DNA of 64,000 nt from Flavobacterium jejuense (GCF_006491595.2 NZ_VEVQ02000001.1:248001-312000); one strand, 5' to 3'; counted from the stretch's first letter, positions 36,828 through 47,235 are shown. Made by a program: numbers and translations. The notes: generated by a model from the sequence alone, not told the origin.

Positions 36828-39095
36828 TTATTGCTTTAAGTTTTTCGCTAAAAATCCTAAAGTCGCTTCATACATATCTATTGAATTTTCTTCTTTGGCA
36901 AAACCATGGCCTTCATCGTATTTTACCATATAAGGTACTTCAAATCCTTTAGCTCTTAAACCTGTTACAATTTGATCGGATTCGGCAATATTCACACGAG
37001 GATCATTCGCACCTTGAATTACAAAAAGAGGTTTTTTAATTTTGTCAATTTGGAACACTGGTGAAACTTCTTTTGCAATGGTAGCTTCTTTTGGATCATC
37101 TAGGTCATACCAAATTTGTTTTACAATTTCTTTATAAGGCTTCCAATATTCTGGGAAAGAATCAAAGAAAGTGAAGATATTGGAAACTCCTACGTAATTC
37201 ACACCACAAGCATATAAATCAGGAGTTTTTACTAAGCCCATCAACGTAGCATAACCACCATGACTTCCTCCATAAATGGCAATTTTATCTTTATCAACCC
37301 AACCTTGCTTTATAGCATAAGCTACACCATCTTCTACATCGTCCATTAATTTTCTACCAATTTGTTTAAAACCAGCACGTAAAAATTCTTTTCCATAACC
37401 TCCGGAAATTCTAAAGTTTACTTGTAAAGTAGCATAACCACGACTTGCAAATAACTGGGTTTCTGGGTTAAAACCCCAAGAGTCTCTGATACCTTGTGGA
37501 CCACCATGCGGATTTACAATTAACGGTACTTTTTTACCTTGTAATGCTTCTTTTGGTAAAGTGATGTAGCCATAAATGGTTTTTCCATCTCTACTTTTAA
37601 ATTGTATAGGTTTCATTTCTGCCATATCAACTTCTTTTAGTTGAGGCATTAAATCATATAATAATTTAAATTTCTTAGTTTTAGCGTCAAATTGATAATA
37701 AGTTCCGTATAATTTATCGCTTTGTACAATTACTAAAAATTGTGTTTCATTATCATCTTTATCAACGATATATGCTTCTTTATTTGGAAACTCTTTTTCC
37801 ATTAATCCATAAATTTCCTTGTATAATTTACTTACAGGAATTACTTCATTCTTTTCTCCTTCAAATGAAAAATAATCAATTTCATAATTTCGTTTTCTAG
37901 CAAGACTTAAGCCACTTACATCAAATGTTGGATTAGAAAAAATTTCTTTGATTATTTTTTTGGATGCCAAATCATATAAAACAATTCGTGTTTTATCACT
38001 ATCTAAATTAGTTAAAACATAAGCTTCATCTTTATTTTTTGAAGCATAATTAAAACTGATTATACCGAATGAATCATCCCAGTTTGTTGTAGTATGTAAT
38101 TTAAATTCTCCCGTTTTATTATCTTTATAGTAGAATTGATTTTGAACACCATTAACCAATTTACTATAACCTCTAAGATTACCGTCTTTGTCAAATTCGT
38201 ACCCTTGAATAGGATTTGCAATGTCTTCATTTTTATACAATTGCTCTAATGCACCAGTTATAATATTCAATTTGAAAGGTTCGAATACTTGTTTGTTATT
38301 TTTATTCATCGAAACGATGATATAATCTTTTTGTTCTTTTAATATGTTTGTGATACTAGCTTGAACACCGTCAAAAGGAGTCAGGTCTTTTAAATTGCTT
38401 CCGTCAAGATTTACTGCATAAACATGATAGTTTTCATCACCCCCTTTATCCATTGCAAAAAACAAACGTTCGTCATTAATCCATCCGTAACCACGAACTA
38501 ATTCCTCTTTTTCTTCAATAGCCTTTTTAATAGTTCCAGTAGCCAATTCTTTTACATAAACATGTCGTTTGTTATTTTCATCTTTTTCACGATAAGACAT
38601 GTATTTACCGTTTGGAGACAATTGAAAACTAGATGCTTTAGGTTTAGCAAAATAATCTGAAACAGAATATTTATAATTTCCTTTGTCGTAGGCTTTTAAT
38701 TTTTCTAATGTTTCTTTAGAAGAAGGAAGAGCTGTGTTTCCTGGTAATTTATTTTCAAAAGAAGAAAGTGTAAGCGGAAGATTCATTCCTGCTTGATGAA
38801 ATTCTCCTACAATTTGTTTGTTTTTGAATTCCCCTTTAAATTCAATACCTAATTGAGGTGCTTTTAAAGTAATGGAATTCTCTTTTACTTCTGTTTTATC
38901 AATGGCAACACCAGAAGCTCCTTGCATAGGAACATCCATAGTGGATGTATACACATTGTCTTTTTGTGTAATGTGAAAAATGACTTCCAATTTCATGCCT
39001 TGCACGTCTAGTTCTCCTTTCCAGTCTCCAACAAATTGTTGGGCTTGTGTGGTAATACTCATAAGTAGTAAAATAATTAGATGTTTTGTTTTCAT
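36828..39095 (-). CDS. S9-family prolyl oligopeptidase-like serine peptidase, exported
   Basis: 755 residues from the ATG at 39095, which begins a signal peptide ending TTQAQ; the frame reads 20 codons further upstream. A short N-terminal beta domain (about 20-115) precedes a beta-propeller (about 130-480). The alpha/beta hydrolase domain follows, with nucleophile Ser in GGSHGGYATL, Asp in NDPRVN and His in DEGHGFA. These enzymes release dipeptides or acylated residues from oligopeptides in the periplasm. It is the only gene between two terminators, so a single-gene unit. Confidence 0.92.
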   Translation of the reverse strand: MKTKHLIILLLMSITTQAQQFVGDWKGELDVQGMKLEVIFHITQKDNVYTSTMDVPMQGASGVAIDKTEVKENSITLKAPQLGIEFKGEFKNKQIVGEFHQAGMNLPLTLSSFENKLPGNTALPSSKETLEKLKAYDKGNYKYSVSDYFAKPKASSFQLSPNGKYMSYREKDENNKRHVYVKELATGTIKKAIEEKEELVRGYGWINDERLFFAMDKGGDENYHVYAVNLDGSNLKDLTPFDGVQASITNILKEQKDYIIVSMNKNNKQVFEPFKLNIITGALEQLYKNEDIANPIQGYEFDKDGNLRGYSKLVNGVQNQFYYKDNKTGEFKLHTTTNWDDSFGIISFNYASKNKDEAYVLTNLDSDKTRIVLYDLASKKIIKEIFSNPTFDVSGLSLARKRNYEIDYFSFEGEKNEVIPVSKLYKEIYGLMEKEFPNKEAYIVDKDDNETQFLVIVQSDKLYGTYYQFDAKTKKFKLLYDLMPQLKEVDMAEMKPIQFKSRDGKTIYGYITLPKEALQGKKVPLIVNPHGGPQGIRDSWGFNPETQLFASRGYATLQVNFRISGGYGKEFLRAGFKQIGRKLMDDVEDGVAYAIKQGWVDKDKIAIYGGSHGGYATLMGLVKTPDLYACGVNYVGVSNIFTFFDSFPEYWKPYKEIVKQIWYDLDDPKEATIAKEVSPVFQIDKIKKPLFVIQGANDPRVNIAESDQIVTGLRAKGFEVPYMVKYDEGHGFAKEENSIDMYEATLGFLAKNLKQ

Positions 39096-39236
39096 GTGTC
39101 TGTGTTTTTTTAAGTTTAGTTGTAAAACTTTAAAGTTGATTGATGATTGAAACAAGAAATAATTAGTAGTCTAGAGCTACTAAATTTTTCTTTTATTTAT
39201 AAGACAGACTTTTATGAAAAATGTTACAGTTCGTTT

Positions 39237-39728
39237 TTAATATTGATTTATTTTATCCAATGAAAAAACATGAAACTTATTAACTTTGACGATACGAATG
39301 AGCTCTTTAAGTCTCATTTCTAGACTTTGTAAGGCAATTTTTTCCTTTTTAGTGTTTATTTTTATTGAAATTGTAACGACATCTAAATCTATATTTTTTG
39401 ACTCTAATTCTTTTAGTTTTATCATGAATTCTCTATGATTTTTATAAGAATAGCAATAAATGACAAATTCAACATTTTTTGGTGTTTTATTATCCGCTTT
39501 CAAGAAAATAGGGATATTTTCTTTAATAGAAAAAATAGCATAATCTTTTATTCCTGAAAATACATCTCGTATTAGTTTTTTTTGGTTAAAACCAATTTTA
39601 CACAAATCAGAATAAGGTTTTTCAGAACAAATTTTTTGAATATACTTTCGATTTTTATAGGCTTCAAAAGCATGTGAGAAAGGAATTAATAAAGAAATTG
39701 TATAGATAATTACTAAAACAATGATAAT
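39237..39728 (-). pseudogene. Small unknown membrane/exported protein, probably 5'-broken
   Basis: Downstream of a TAG at 39729-39731 the frame encodes 163 residues with no ATG: a hydrophobic helix (IIIVLVIIYTISLLIPFSHA), a basic stretch and a soluble domain with KNVEFVIYCYSYKNHREF. The first usable start would be TTG at 39605, which discards the helix. Upstream of the TAG the frame continues for 17 codons (FYKEIEWK) without ATG. A Lys-to-stop change plus loss of the true start would explain this; a rare ATT start just after the TAG is the alternative. No family is recognised. Confidence 0.5.
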
Positions 39729-39871
39729 CTATTTCCACTCTATTTCTTTGTAGAAAAAAATAAATAGATAAAATAAATTAAATTAACGTGAATAATACAC
39801 TTGTCCATAAATACAGATTGATTAATTGTTTTTTTAGTTGGAGTAGTTCTTTCATAAACTAATTAAGAGAT

Positions 39872-40915
39872 TTACTTATTAGTTTTTAGTACTCCTAATA
39901 ATAAGTCTTTTAATTCAGAATTATTAACATTATCAAATTTATGTCTTTCAAAATCAATAGTAGTTTCGTCTTTTTTAATTATAAAATTTCTCTCAGTTTC
40001 AATGAAATTTGAAATACATAGCTTAATCATTTCTTTATCATCCAATTGAATTGCTGTTCTTAAAGAAAATATTTTAAAATCAATATTTGTTTTTTCATTA
40101 TTAAAGTATTTTATTTCATACAAATTTGATTTATATAACTTTAAAAAAAAGAATGCAAAAAATTCTATGAAAATCACAAGTGAAATTCTTGGGATATAAT
40201 GAGACAAAATTTCAACGTTATTTTTAAAGTTTATTCCATTATAAAAAACTTCATAAACTAAACAAAAAATAGCTAAAAATGTCGATAAAGTTCCTATTAC
40301 TAAATTAAGATTTGCACTTTTTCGCAATCTTAAAATTTCTTCATCTAATCTATTTGATTTACTTTCGATGTAATAAAGAAGAGAATTATTTTTTTTATTT
40401 TTTTGAGCTTCCTCTTTGAAATTTGAATTGATTTTTTCTTCAATATAGTTGTCGTTAAATTTATTCTCTATTGCTTTTTCTACTATGTCATTGATATTAA
40501 TTTCTGTATCTTCAGTTTTTCCAGATTTTTTTTTAAGTAATTCAATATTGTATTTTATTTCTGATAGTTCTTCTAAATAGTTTTTTTCAAAATTATTATG
40601 TGAATTTTTCTTTATCATATTAGGTTGTAAATACTTCATTAAATAAAAACCTAGTGCTATGGTTATTGATAATAAAGCAAGTAAGAATGTTGTGCTTTTA
40701 GTTTTATCAAATATGATATTTTCTTTAAAATAAAAAAATATAGAGAGACTTATGCTTAAAGACAAAAATAGACCTGCAAAAAAAGATAATCTTTTTTTTC
40801 TTATATTTCTTTTCTCAAATTTTTCTATCTTTTTTTTTCTTTCTTCTATTAGATCTTCAATTTCAGATTTTTCATGTATAATTTTATTTATATAATCAGA
40901 ATATTCTTCTTTCAT
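39872..40915 (-). CDS. Coiled-coil protein with two pairs of membrane helices, unknown
   Basis: 347 residues. A charged coiled coil (about 1-42, KSEIEDLIEERKKKIEKFEKR), a helical hairpin in the membrane (about 44-63 and 77-95), a long charged helical stretch (about 115-205), a second membrane hairpin (about 207-230 and 243-262) and a cytoplasmic C-terminal domain. The symmetric layout and high Lys/Asn/Ile content suggest an accessory gene. I do not recognise the family and cannot say whether it belongs to a defense, division or transport role. Its own promoter is not evident. Confidence 0.65.
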   Translation of the reverse strand: MKEEYSDYINKIIHEKSEIEDLIEERKKKIEKFEKRNIRKKRLSFFAGLFLSLSISLSIFFYFKENIIFDKTKSTTFLLALLSITIALGFYLMKYLQPNMIKKNSHNNFEKNYLEELSEIKYNIELLKKKSGKTEDTEININDIVEKAIENKFNDNYIEEKINSNFKEEAQKNKKNNSLLYYIESKSNRLDEEILRLRKSANLNLVIGTLSTFLAIFCLVYEVFYNGINFKNNVEILSHYIPRISLVIFIEFFAFFFLKLYKSNLYEIKYFNNEKTNIDFKIFSLRTAIQLDDKEMIKLCISNFIETERNFIIKKDETTIDFERHKFDNVNNSELKDLLLGVLKTNK

Positions 40916-41009
40916 ATTTTATATTTATTAGTATATAAAACAAATATACATATTTTGATTATTAGTATTTAGTTATTAAAAATTTACTTTTACATATATG
41001 AGCTTCAAA

Positions 41010-41047
41010 AAAAACAGCCCCAGTTTCTACAATTGAGGCTGTTTTTT
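41010..41047 (-). terminator. Terminator of purL
   Basis: AAAACAGCC / GGCTGTTTT stem with T-runs on both strands, 21 nt beyond the purL stop. Confidence 0.85.
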
Positions 41048-41067
41048 ATATGTATTTTGAAAATATA

Positions 41068-44000
41068 TTATTTCTTCTCAATCCACTCTCTTGCGTTTAC
41101 AAAAGCTTCAATCCAAGGAGAAACTTTGTCGTTTCTGTCTTTTGGATAATGAGCCCAATTCCAAGGGAAAGTAGAACGTTCAATGTGTGGCATCATTACT
41201 AAATGTCTTCCAGTAGCATCACACATCATAGCTGTGTTAAAATCTGAACCATTTGGATTAGCTGGGTAATTTTCGTAACCATATTTAGCAACAATATTGT
41301 ATTTGTCTTCACTGTAAGGTAAGTTGAATTTTCCTTCTCCATGTGAAATCCAAACGCCTAATGTGCTTCCAGCTAATGTTTTCAACATTACCGAATTGTT
41401 TTCTTGTATCGTTACTGAAGTAAAACCACTTTCGTGTTTATGAGATTCGTTATGTTGCATCTTTCCATGTACTTCGTGATCTGGATTGATTAATTCCAAT
41501 TCCATCATCAATTGGCAACCGTTACAAATTCCAACGGATAAAGTGTCTTCTCTTTTGAAGAAGTTTTTCAAAGCGGTATTCGCTTTTTCGTTATATAAAA
41601 AAGCTCCAGCCCAACCTTTAGCACTTCCTAATACATCCGAATTAGAGAATCCTCCAACAGCTCCAATAAACTGTATGTCTTCTAGAGTTTCACGACCTGA
41701 AATTAAATCGGTCATGTGAACATCTTTTACATCAAAACCAGCTAAATACATCGCATTTGCCATTTCACGCTCCGAATTACTTCCTTTTTCACGAATAATG
41801 GCAGCTTTTGGTCGGTTTTCTTTTGGAAACGAAGTAATTTCACCTGTAAATTGTGTTGGGAAAGTATAGTTTAACGGTTGGTTTGCGAAGTTTTCAAAAC
41901 GCTCTAACGATTTTCCGTTTTTGGTTTGTTTTTGGTCGAGTAAGAAAGAGGTTTCAAACCACATTTCTCGTAATTGTGAAATGTTGTAGGTTGTAAGTTG
42001 TAAGTTGTGCGTAATGTTTAATTCGTTGCTTGCAACAACTTTTCCTAATTTGAATAGTTCAATGCCTTCAAATGCTTTTTCGAAAGTTGTATCATCATTT
42101 GCTTGTAAAACAATTCCAATATTTTCAGCGAAAAGAATTTTTACTAAATCTTTTTCGGTAAACGAACTAAAATCTAAAGTGGCTCCAACATTTATATCTG
42201 CGAAACACATTTCTAGTAAAGTTGTGATTAAACCACCACTTCCAATATCGTGTCCAGCAACAATTAAATTGGCTTTAATAGCTTCTTGTATTGTGTTAAA
42301 AGCTTTTTTAAAGAAAGTACTATCTTTTATCGTTGGAGTTTCAGTACCAATTTTATTTTGGGTTTGAGCGAATGAACTGCCGCCCAATTTAAAAGTATCT
42401 TGAGATAAATTAATGTAGTACACTGAACCTTTGTCTTTTTGGAAAACAGGTTCCACAACTTTAGTAATATCATTACAATTTCCAGCAGCAGAAATAATAA
42501 CCGTTCCAGGAGAAATTACTTCTTCATTAGGATATTTTTGCTTCATAGAAAGCGAATCTTTTCCAGTTGGAATATTGATTCCTAATTCAATTGCAAATTC
42601 CGAACATGCTTCCACAGCTTCATATAAACGAGCATCTTCTCCTTCATTTTTACAAGGCCACATCCAATTAGCAGATAAAGAAACCGATTTCAAATTGTCT
42701 TTTAAAGGGGCAAAAATGATATTCGATAACGCTTCAGCAATCGCATTTCTACTTCCCGCTTTTGGATCAATTAAAGCAGCAATAGGAGCGTGACCAATTG
42801 AGGTTGCAATTCCTTCTTTTCCGTTATAATCTAAAGCCATTACACCCACATTGTTTAAAGGCAATTGTAATGGTCCTGCACATTGTTGTTTGGCTACTTT
42901 ACCACCTACACAACGGTCTACTTTATTGGTTAACCAATCTTTACAAGCAACAGCTTCTAATTTTAGAATTTCTTCTAAATAGGTTGGTATATTTTCTTGC
43001 GAATAAGTTACTGTTGCATAATTTCTATCGATAGTTTTGTCAGTCATTATAGTTTTAGGTGAACTTCCAAAGAAATCTTCCAAAGCATAATCCATCGGTT
43101 TTGCTCCAGTAGTTTTTGATTCAAATGTAAAACGATGATCACCAGTAACATCTCCAACTTGATACATTGGAGCACGTTCTCTGTCAGAAATACGTTGTAA
43201 AATGTCAATATCTTTTTTACCAATAACTAATCCCATTCTTTCTTGTGATTCGTTACCAATAATTTCTTTAGCAGATAAAGTTGGATCACCAACAGGCAAT
43301 TTGTCTAAATCGATTAATCCACCAGTTTCTTCAACAAGCTCAGATAAACAATTTAAATGGCCACCAGCTCCATGATCGTGAATGGAAACAATAGGGTTTT
43401 CATCACTTTCTACTAAACCCCGAATAGCATTAGCAGCACGTTTTTGCATCTCTGGATTGGAACGCTGAATAGCATTTAATTCAATTCCTGAACTAAAAGC
43501 ACCTGTATCTGCTGAAGAAACAGCAGCTCCACCCATTCCAATTCTATAATTTTCACCACCAAGAATGACAATTTTGTCTCCTGTTTGTGGTTTCTTTTTT
43601 ATTGCTTGATCTAATTTCCCATAACCAATTCCACCTGCTTGCATGATTACTTTATCGTAACCTAATTTGCGAGCTTCTTCTTCATGTTCGAAAGTTAAAA
43701 TAGAACCAGTAATAAGTGGTTGTCCAAATTTATTTCCAAAATCGGAAGCTCCGTTTGAAGCTTTGATTAAAATATCCATTGGTGTTTGGTACAGCCATTT
43801 TCTTTCTGGCATTCCGTTTTCATAAGATCTGTTATTCGTTAAACGTGAATAGGATGTCATGTAAACAGCAGTTCCTGCTAAAGGTAATGAACCTTGTCCA
43901 CCTGCTAAACGGTCGCGAATTTCTCCTCCGGAACCAGTTGCTGCTCCATTGAATGGCTCGACAGTTGTTGGGAAATTATGGGTTTCTGCTTTTAAAGAAA

Positions 44001-44724
44001 GTACGGATTCGAAATCTTTTTTCTCATAGAAATCAGGTTTATCTGCCGATTTTGGAGCAAATTGTTCTACAACTGGTCCTTTTACAAATGCTACATTATC
44101 TTTATAAGCCGAAACAATATCATTTGGATTTTCTGAAGATGTTTTCTTTATTAATTTAAATAAAGATGTTTCTTTTTCTTTACCATCAATCACAAAAGTA
44201 CCGTTGAAGATTTTATGACGACAGTGTTCCGAATTGGCTTGTGAAAAAGCAAAAACTTCTGAATCGGTGAGTTTTCTGCCAATTTTAGTAGATAAGTTAT
44301 TTAAGTATTCAATTTCTTCACCGTTTAAGGCTAATCCTTCTGTTTGATTGTATAGGGCAATATCATCAATTTCTAAAATACCTTCTGGTTGAATATTGAT
44401 GGTATAAATGTCTTGATTTAATCCGTTATACTTTTGTGAAAGCATGGGGTCAAAATCAGAAAAATCTTCGGCTACTTTTTGGAATTCTTCAATTCGGATA
44501 ATTCCTTCGATTCCCATGTTTTGAGTAATCTCAACGGCATTGGTACTCCAAGGCGTTATCATAGTTGCTCTAGGGCCAACAAAAAAATCCGCTAATACGG
44601 ATTCTTCTATTTTATTTACGTTGCCAAAAAGCCAATTCAATTTTGATATAGTTTCTGCCGAAAGCTCGTTTTGCGTTTGAATTGCAAAAACAGTAGTACT
44701 TTCGTTTCCGAAGAAATGAATCAT
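41068..44724 (-). CDS. purL: Phosphoribosylformylglycinamidine synthase, large single-chain form
   Basis: 1,218 residues, the single-polypeptide form of FGAM synthase. An N-terminal PurS-like region is followed by two AIRS-type domains with SQANSEHCRHKIFN, KAETHNFPTTVEPFNGAATGSGGE and DHGAGGHLN, then a glutamine amidotransferase domain with the nucleophile in GICNGCQL and PHIERSTFPWN. It converts FGAR and glutamine to FGAM in purine synthesis. The gene stands alone between terminators, with its own vegetative promoter at 44756-44785. Confidence 0.97.
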   Translation of the reverse strand: MIHFFGNESTTVFAIQTQNELSAETISKLNWLFGNVNKIEESVLADFFVGPRATMITPWSTNAVEITQNMGIEGIIRIEEFQKVAEDFSDFDPMLSQKYNGLNQDIYTINIQPEGILEIDDIALYNQTEGLALNGEEIEYLNNLSTKIGRKLTDSEVFAFSQANSEHCRHKIFNGTFVIDGKEKETSLFKLIKKTSSENPNDIVSAYKDNVAFVKGPVVEQFAPKSADKPDFYEKKDFESVLSLKAETHNFPTTVEPFNGAATGSGGEIRDRLAGGQGSLPLAGTAVYMTSYSRLTNNRSYENGMPERKWLYQTPMDILIKASNGASDFGNKFGQPLITGSILTFEHEEEARKLGYDKVIMQAGGIGYGKLDQAIKKKPQTGDKIVILGGENYRIGMGGAAVSSADTGAFSSGIELNAIQRSNPEMQKRAANAIRGLVESDENPIVSIHDHGAGGHLNCLSELVEETGGLIDLDKLPVGDPTLSAKEIIGNESQERMGLVIGKKDIDILQRISDRERAPMYQVGDVTGDHRFTFESKTTGAKPMDYALEDFFGSSPKTIMTDKTIDRNYATVTYSQENIPTYLEEILKLEAVACKDWLTNKVDRCVGGKVAKQQCAGPLQLPLNNVGVMALDYNGKEGIATSIGHAPIAALIDPKAGSRNAIAEALSNIIFAPLKDNLKSVSLSANWMWPCKNEGEDARLYEAVEACSEFAIELGINIPTGKDSLSMKQKYPNEEVISPGTVIISAAGNCNDITKVVEPVFQKDKGSVYYINLSQDTFKLGGSSFAQTQNKIGTETPTIKDSTFFKKAFNTIQEAIKANLIVAGHDIGSGGLITTLLEMCFADINVGATLDFSSFTEKDLVKILFAENIGIVLQANDDTTFEKAFEGIELFKLGKVVASNELNITHNLQLTTYNISQLREMWFETSFLLDQKQTKNGKSLERFENFANQPLNYTFPTQFTGEITSFPKENRPKAAIIREKGSNSEREMANAMYLAGFDVKDVHMTDLISGRETLEDIQFIGAVGGFSNSDVLGSAKGWAGAFLYNEKANTALKNFFKREDTLSVGICNGCQLMMELELINPDHEVHGKMQHNESHKHESGFTSVTIQENNSVMLKTLAGSTLGVWISHGEGKFNLPYSEDKYNIVAKYGYENYPANPNGSDFNTAMMCDATGRHLVMMPHIERSTFPWNWAHYPKDRNDKVSPWIEAFVNAREWIEKK

Positions 44725-44755
44725 TGTGTTGTGTTGTTAGTTGTTGTTTAAAGTG

Positions 44756-44785
44756 CAAATTTATCTTAAAAAGTTTGAAGTTCAA
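44756..44785 (-). promoter_or_regulatory. Vegetative Bacteroidota promoter of purL
   Basis: Minus strand: TTG (44785-44783), 19 nt, TAAATTTG (44763-44756). Matches TTG/TAnnTTTG; the transcript would start about 25 nt before the ATG at 44724. Confidence 0.65.
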
Positions 44786-44810
44786 AGTATAATTTGCCCA
44801 ACTTAATAAC

Positions 44811-44845
44811 AAAAAAACCTATCATTTGTTAATGATAGGTTTTTG
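44811..44845 (-). terminator. Terminator of the endonuclease I gene
   Basis: AAACCTATCATT / AATGATAGGTTT with a 4-nt loop and T-run on the minus strand, downstream of the stop at 44863. Confidence 0.88.
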
Positions 44846-44862
44846 ATATTTTTAAAAATTGT

Positions 44863-46443
44863 TTATTCCACGATTATGCGTAACATTTTGTTAAAGCTAG
44901 TATTTGATATTGTTACATAATAAACACCAGTTGTGAGATTATTTATTTGCAATTGATTTTCTTTTTCTACAACTTTTTCATATACTTTTTGACCAATAGT
45001 AGAATAGATTTCTACTAGAAACCCTTTTTCATTTTTATTGAAATCTATTATAAAAGTTCCTTTATTAGGGTTTGGATAGGCTTTGATTTCAACATCATTA
45101 CTTGTATTACTTACTTCTTGAGAAATTTTATTGCCTAAACCTCCACATGTATTTGTTGAATAAGTGTCCCAATCAGAACTGCTATAACTTGTTTTAGGAG
45201 CTGTTACAGAAGATTTTCTTCTTAATGTTACATCAGCTGCAAAATTAGAAGAACCACCATTTAAATTACCTATGATATCTATCAAAGTTCCATTTTTAAA
45301 CAAGCCAACAGGGTCATTACCATTAAAAGTTAATTCTGATGCTGAAGTGGAAATGTTAGCACTTGTTTTATTGTAACAAGCTGATGATATCGAGTTGTTT
45401 ACGATTACATATTTTCCATTATTTGCTAAGGTGCCAGATAATGTTAATCCAGAACTCCATGAGCCACTTCCGTTTGTTTGTTTTTTTATAGAATAACCGG
45501 ATAAACTTACAGAAGATCCTGTTTCATTTTTGATTTCTAAAGCCTTGTTGTTTGATGAGCCTTCAACATATTCAGATAAAAATAAATCACTTTTTGAACC
45601 ACTAGTGGTTCCACCTCCTGTATTTCCTCCACCCGAAGAAGTTCCTCCCCAAATTACGTTCACATAATTAGGGTTGTCAATAAAAGGATTTCTATTTCCT
45701 TGACGAGCGTAAATGGCATTATTACGTTCTATTTCTCTAGCGCTAACTGGATCTTGTGCGTGCCAAGCCAATAACATATTTAAGAATGAAGTGGTAAAAA
45801 CTTGATTACTTGTATTATTAAACATTGGATACGAATAATTGGCTACAGTATTTTGATAACGAGTTGCAAAATAAAAATACATTCTTGCAATGTCACCTTT
45901 AAATGCATCCACAGGTTCAAAAACTGTTCCTGAATAACCAGAAACAGCACTTGTTCCTAATTTACTACCGTTTCTAGTGGTTTTTGACGCAGAAGCAACA
46001 TCTCCATGCGGGTAATTAGAGCGTATACCATTTACATAACCATCTGTTGGTGTAATAAAATGTGCATCGGAAACCATGGGAGAAGAAGAATTAAAAACAG
46101 ATTGAGGAATCATGTGTTCTCTATTATAGCAACTTCCTTCACCTGAATAACTTCCGCATTGATTTGTGCTGTAGGAGTAATTATAAGGATCTTTACCATT
46201 TTGAACTTCAGAATATAAATCAAATATAGTATTATCATTTTCATTTTGATGATCTCGATCAGAAGTACCGTAAGTTGTCCAAAGACCACTATAACCTCTG
46301 TCGTTATGATTTTTGATAATATTATATAACTGTGTTTTTAAAGAATAACCGTTTCCAGTTGCAGAAGAATAATAGCCATTTGGTGCTTGGGCATGAGAGT
46401 AGATTGCAAAAAATATTGCAAAAAATACGTTAATTTTTTTCAT
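44863..46443 (-). CDS. Secreted endonuclease I with lamin-tail domain and type IX sorting domain
   Basis: 526 residues. Signal peptide about 1-18. Endonuclease I domain (about 20-265) with CYNREHMIPQSVF, the catalytic NREH context, and SDAHFITPTDGYVNGIRSN. A Gly/Ser-rich linker (GGGNTGGGTTSG) leads to a lamin-tail domain (about 285-420, SDLFLSEYVEGSSNNKALEI). The C-terminal sorting domain (about 450-526) has AYPNPNKG, STIGQKVYE, TGVYYVTI and LRIIVE. It should degrade DNA outside the cell, for nutrient or biofilm DNA turnover, after type IX export. Single-gene unit. Confidence 0.9.
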   Translation of the reverse strand: MKKINVFFAIFFAIYSHAQAPNGYYSSATGNGYSLKTQLYNIIKNHNDRGYSGLWTTYGTSDRDHQNENDNTIFDLYSEVQNGKDPYNYSYSTNQCGSYSGEGSCYNREHMIPQSVFNSSSPMVSDAHFITPTDGYVNGIRSNYPHGDVASASKTTRNGSKLGTSAVSGYSGTVFEPVDAFKGDIARMYFYFATRYQNTVANYSYPMFNNTSNQVFTTSFLNMLLAWHAQDPVSAREIERNNAIYARQGNRNPFIDNPNYVNVIWGGTSSGGGNTGGGTTSGSKSDLFLSEYVEGSSNNKALEIKNETGSSVSLSGYSIKKQTNGSGSWSSGLTLSGTLANNGKYVIVNNSISSACYNKTSANISTSASELTFNGNDPVGLFKNGTLIDIIGNLNGGSSNFAADVTLRRKSSVTAPKTSYSSSDWDTYSTNTCGGLGNKISQEVSNTSNDVEIKAYPNPNKGTFIIDFNKNEKGFLVEIYSTIGQKVYEKVVEKENQLQINNLTTGVYYVTISNTSFNKMLRIIVE

Positions 46444-46570
46444 TGTTTGTTGTCTGTTAGTTACTTAGCAAATCTAACCACATTTTTCAAATCTAAAATT
46501 AACGTATTGTTAACTTATTAACATACTTATTAATAATTTGTTAAAAAATTAAAAAGGCTTTTGTTGGGAA

Positions 46571-47212
46571 TTATTTTCTTTTTAAGATAGCTTCCATACT
46601 TTTAAATTGTTTGCCATCATAATCGATGTCAAACATTTCTATTTTTTGGGTATTACTGTCAATATATGTAAATATTTCTTTTAATTTTTTCTCTTTTCTT
46701 GTTAAAGGATCGATTGTTTTACCTTCAAAGTTAATCGATTTTGTATCACTATTGAATTGTCCTTTCATAACCATTATACCTGTACCCATATTATCAATCC
46801 ATGTTGATACGTATTCCTGTGCTGTATTATCATAAGCTAAGGTACTTATTCCTTCAAATGGCATACCCATCATATCTCCTTTATGGGTAGATTCTTGATA
46901 TCTACCTCCTAAAATCATTTTATTTATGACTTTGAAAGTAGATTTAACTGGATCACTTTTCCTACTAGCCCACATTGTAATTTCTTCTTCCCAGACTCCA
47001 TTGTCTTGTGCCATTATTTCATGTGTTTTACTTGGAGTCATATGTTTTTCCCAGGCTCTATTTATAGTTGCTGAATCTGGTGGAAGTTCATTTTGAACAA
47101 TTACTTCTGGAATTTCTAAATTATATTCGTTATCAACTTTTGGATCAATATCTTTACAAGAAATAAAATTAATGAAAATAATACTGAACAAGGGTAGTAA
47201 TAATTTTTTCAT
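46571..47212 (-). CDS. DUF1579-family lipoprotein
   Basis: 213 residues. Lipobox FISC (Cys20). DUF1579 features: HMTPSKTHEIMAQDNGVWEEE, WASRKSDPVKSTFKV, MILGGRYQESTHKGDMMG and the Y-x-STWIDNMGTG strand. The family is a small lipocalin-like barrel of unknown ligand. It lies 23 nt downstream of the beta-helix lipoprotein gene in the same orientation, so both are likely co-transcribed. Confidence 0.82.
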   Translation of the reverse strand: MKKLLLPLFSIIFINFISCKDIDPKVDNEYNLEIPEVIVQNELPPDSATINRAWEKHMTPSKTHEIMAQDNGVWEEEITMWASRKSDPVKSTFKVINKMILGGRYQESTHKGDMMGMPFEGISTLAYDNTAQEYVSTWIDNMGTGIMVMKGQFNSDTKSINFEGKTIDPLTRKEKKLKEIFTYIDSNTQKIEMFDIDYDGKQFKSMEAILKRK

Positions 47213-47235
47213 AATGTTAAAATTTTTAGTTTTGT

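Noticed and set aside
41486..44159. Several plus-strand ORFs inside purL
   Set aside because: Antisense shadows of a full-length 1,218-residue purL with all motifs in order.
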